Assembly: GCA_937925815.1 (NCBI GenBank)
Contig: CALAMQ010000049.1
Location: 1-35,891 of the forward strand
Length of the DNA: 35,891 nt
Source of the DNA: an uncultured Granulosicoccaceae bacterium
GTDB lineage: Bacteria; Pseudomonadota; Gammaproteobacteria; CALCKW01
Reading direction: 5' to 3'
The position numbers and the translations under genes are program-made. Below are positions 33,536 to 35,891 of the stretch, one piece after another. Every line of letters begins with the position of its first letter. Positions within the stretch are counted from its first letter, which is position 1. The notes below the pieces were generated by a model that saw only the letters and a list, made by a program, of their open reading frames with translations, was not told the DNA's origin and ran no database searches.

Positions 33536-34306
33536 ATGTCGAAGTTGGCAAGTTCAGTTGCGTTGGTAACAGGCGCAGGCAGTGGTATTGGCGAGGCGAG
33601 TTCTATCGCGCTTGCGAAGGCGGGATATGAGGTCTACCTCGTTGGTCGGCGGAACGCCGCTCTAGACGCGGTTGTGGCCAACGCTGCGGAACAGGGTGTG
33701 CCAGCCGACCACATGCACGTGGTGCCAACAGACGTCAGTGATGAGGCTTCTGTAGCCGCGCTTTTTGATCTCATTGAAGCACGCTCTGGTCGCCTTGATG
33801 TGCTCTTTAACAACGCCGGTACAGGCGCGCCGCCAGTGCCCATCGATGAACTTTCAGTGGCCGACTGGCGCCGGGTTGTGGACGTCAATCTCACGGGTTT
33901 GTTTCTCTGCGCACGCAGCGCCTTTGCGTTGATGAAGCGGCAACAACCTGGTGGTGGGCGCATCATCAACAACGGCAGTATCTCAGCCACAACCCCACGG
34001 CCGCTGTCCGCGCCGTACACGGCCACCAAGCACGCAGTCACTGGACTGACCAAGTGCCTGGCGTTGGACGGTCGTGAACACCGTATTGCCTGTGGCCAAA
34101 TTGATATTGGAAACGCTGCCACGGCAATGACCGATGCGATGACCGAGGGCGTGTTGCAGGCGGATGGGCGCAAGGCCGCGGAGCCGCGCATGGACGTTGA
34201 GCACGTCGCAGACGCCGTCGTTCAAATGGCCTCGCTGCCGCTTGAATCCAATGTGCTTCAGATGACTATCATGGCGACGAACATGCCGTTTGTTGGCCGT
34301 GGCTGA
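33536..34306 (+). CDS. SDR-family oxidoreductase
   Basis: A 256-residue short-chain dehydrogenase. Cofactor motif TGAGSGIG lies near residue 12, NNAG (NNAGTG) in the middle, then NNGSISATT with the catalytic Ser, and YTATK with the catalytic Tyr and Lys. The D/E residues after the second strand were not resolved, so NAD versus NADP preference is not clear. ATG 33536 (start [13 protein letters not shown]) is chosen for family fit and the TTGGGGTG upstream; a longer frame from 33503 adds 11 residues of no family character. It follows the binding-protein gene by 36 bases and may share its operon. Confidence 0.92.
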   Translation: MSKLASSVALVTGAGSGIGEASSIALAKAGYEVYLVGRRNAALDAVVANAAEQGVPADHMHVVPTDVSDEASVAALFDLIEARSGRLDVLFNNAGTGAPPVPIDELSVADWRRVVDVNLTGLFLCARSAFALMKRQQPGGGRIINNGSISATTPRPLSAPYTATKHAVTGLTKCLALDGREHRIACGQIDIGNAATAMTDAMTEGVLQADGRKAAEPRMDVEHVADAVVQMASLPLESNVLQMTIMATNMPFVGRG

Positions 34307-34324
34307 ATCCCAATCGCCTGCTAA

Positions 34325-34368
34325 CCTCAGGAGTCCACGTTCCAAGACTGCGGCACCTGAGGAGTCCA
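34325..34368 (+). repeat. Imperfect 13-base direct repeat carrying the ribosome binding site
   Basis: CCTCAGGAGTCCA (34325-34337) and CCTGAGGAGTCCA (34356-34368) differ at one base, with a 31-base period. The second copy contains the ribosome binding site of the lytic-transglycosylase gene and ends at its ATG. Confidence 0.6.
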
Positions 34369-34974
34369 ATGCGATCAGCCTGTGTTGTGTTGTTTTGTTG
34401 TGCGGTGGTGACGGGGTGCGCCACGTCGCCCCCCAGCCGTTCTGACGATGTCTGCAGAATTTTCTATGAGAAGCGCGGTTGGTACGAAGCCGCGCTGGAC
34501 GCCAAACGTCGCCACGGCACACCGGTCGACTTGCAGATGGCGATCATCAAGCAAGAGAGCGATTTTCAGCACGATGTTCGACCGCGTGAAGATGGCTTTT
34601 TGGGCATTTTCCCGGGCCGCACAAAAAGTTCAGCCTACGGCTATTCCCAAGCCATCGACAGCACTTGGCGTGCGTATGTGGATGACACCGGTGTGCGCGG
34701 TGCACGCCGCGATGTGTTTTACGACGCGGTGGATTTTGTTGCGTGGTATTCGAATCAAACCCGCATTCGCAGTGGCATTGGCTTCAACGACACCTACAAC
34801 CAGTACCTCAATTACCACGAGGGCTGGGGCGGCTATTCGCGCAACACCCACGCGAGCAAAGCCTGGTTGCTGGCGGTGGCGGATAAAGTCACACACAACC
34901 GCACGCGTTACGCGCAGCAAATGCAGCGCTGCGTGTTGCCGCCGGCGGGTTTTTGGCGGCGAGTTGTGGGTTAG
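34369..34974 (+). CDS. Lytic-transglycosylase-like lipoprotein
   Basis: A 201-residue protein with a lipoprotein signal (VVTGC, lipid-modified Cys17). The remainder has the soluble lytic transglycosylase-like fold: AIIKQESDFQHDVRP with the catalytic Glu, GYSQAIDSTWRAYVDD in place of the usual GLMQ, and NYHEGWGGYSRNT near the end. It cuts peptidoglycan glycan strands, probably from the inner face of the outer membrane. GAGGAG before ATG 34369 is a good ribosome binding site and lies in the second copy of a 13-base repeat. Confidence 0.85.
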   Translation: MRSACVVLFCCAVVTGCATSPPSRSDDVCRIFYEKRGWYEAALDAKRRHGTPVDLQMAIIKQESDFQHDVRPREDGFLGIFPGRTKSSAYGYSQAIDSTWRAYVDDTGVRGARRDVFYDAVDFVAWYSNQTRIRSGIGFNDTYNQYLNYHEGWGGYSRNTHASKAWLLAVADKVTHNRTRYAQQMQRCVLPPAGFWRRVVG

Positions 34975-35077
34975 CGCGCTGGTTTAGCCGGCCTGAGAAG
35001 CGGGCTGATGACGTCAGTTTGACGCCATCTCCGAGAACAATACAACTGCGGAGGCAACGCGAACGCGGCTGGTGCGG

Positions 35078-35891
<814 letters not shown>

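Noticed and set aside
35000-35077. GGCGTC/GACGTC stem past the argG stop as a terminator
   Set aside because: Six-base stem with a G-T pair and no T tract; too weak to call.

Overview
The window looks like an ordinary chromosomal stretch from a fairly GC-rich proteobacterium, most likely a marine or saline-habitat gammaproteobacterium. The reasons are a long-form, E. coli-type argininosuccinate synthase at the right edge, an H-NS-type nucleoid protein, a CTG-N10-CAG LexA box, a UPF0434/YcaR protein, and several genes typical of marine osmolyte and organosulfur metabolism (MttB-family methyltransferase, GbdR/GlxA-type regulator, betaine-type binding protein, DmdB-like ligase, DmdC-like dehydrogenase). 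I see no rRNA, tRNA, CRISPR array, insertion sequence or prophage block. Genus-level placement is inference.

Layout. 1-77: start of a leftward gene under a near-consensus LexA box. 381-1022: exported protein. 1041-1232: UPF0434 protein. 1424-5890: a tight rightward module of a 32-residue lipoprotein-like peptide, XpaC, TelA, an SPFH protein with a C-terminal GYF_2 domain, and a membrane-anchored double zinc-ribbon protein. Three of its junctions are GTGA stop/start overlaps. 6031-8775: MttB-family methyltransferase and GlxA/AraC regulator. 8777-11822: LysR regulator divergent from leuC-leuD. 12027-12716: fumarylacetoacetate hydrolase family. 12843-14450: two YbjQ-family proteins and an M48 protease. 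14477-16261: DmdC-like acyl-CoA dehydrogenase. 16467-21371: an M15 peptidase, two M20 hydrolases, a DUF4344 protein that has lost its metal motif, and a predicted outer-membrane protein. 21539-21907: H-NS-like protein. 22228-26655: DmdB-like ligase, FAD amine oxidase, MFS transporter. 26667-29351: marR and a CurA-like reductase, divergent from an aminotransferase across a two-operator control region. 29378-31461: a small membrane protein, then etfB-etfA with a clear intrinsic terminator. 31836-34974: GNAT acetyltransferase, betaine-type binding protein, SDR, lytic transglycosylase lipoprotein. 35078-35891: 3' part of argG.

How it fits together. ETF is the usual electron acceptor of the acyl-CoA dehydrogenase, so ligase, dehydrogenase and ETF could serve methylmercaptopropionate or another short acyl-CoA. 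The methyltransferase, its regulator and the betaine-type binding protein point to quaternary amines. The most system-like element is the XpaC-TelA-SPFH-zinc-ribbon module. It resembles the SPFH and zinc-ribbon half of the Bacillus YdjFGHI membrane-stress locus, with coiled-coil TelA in place of a PspA protein. Its function is not established from sequence.
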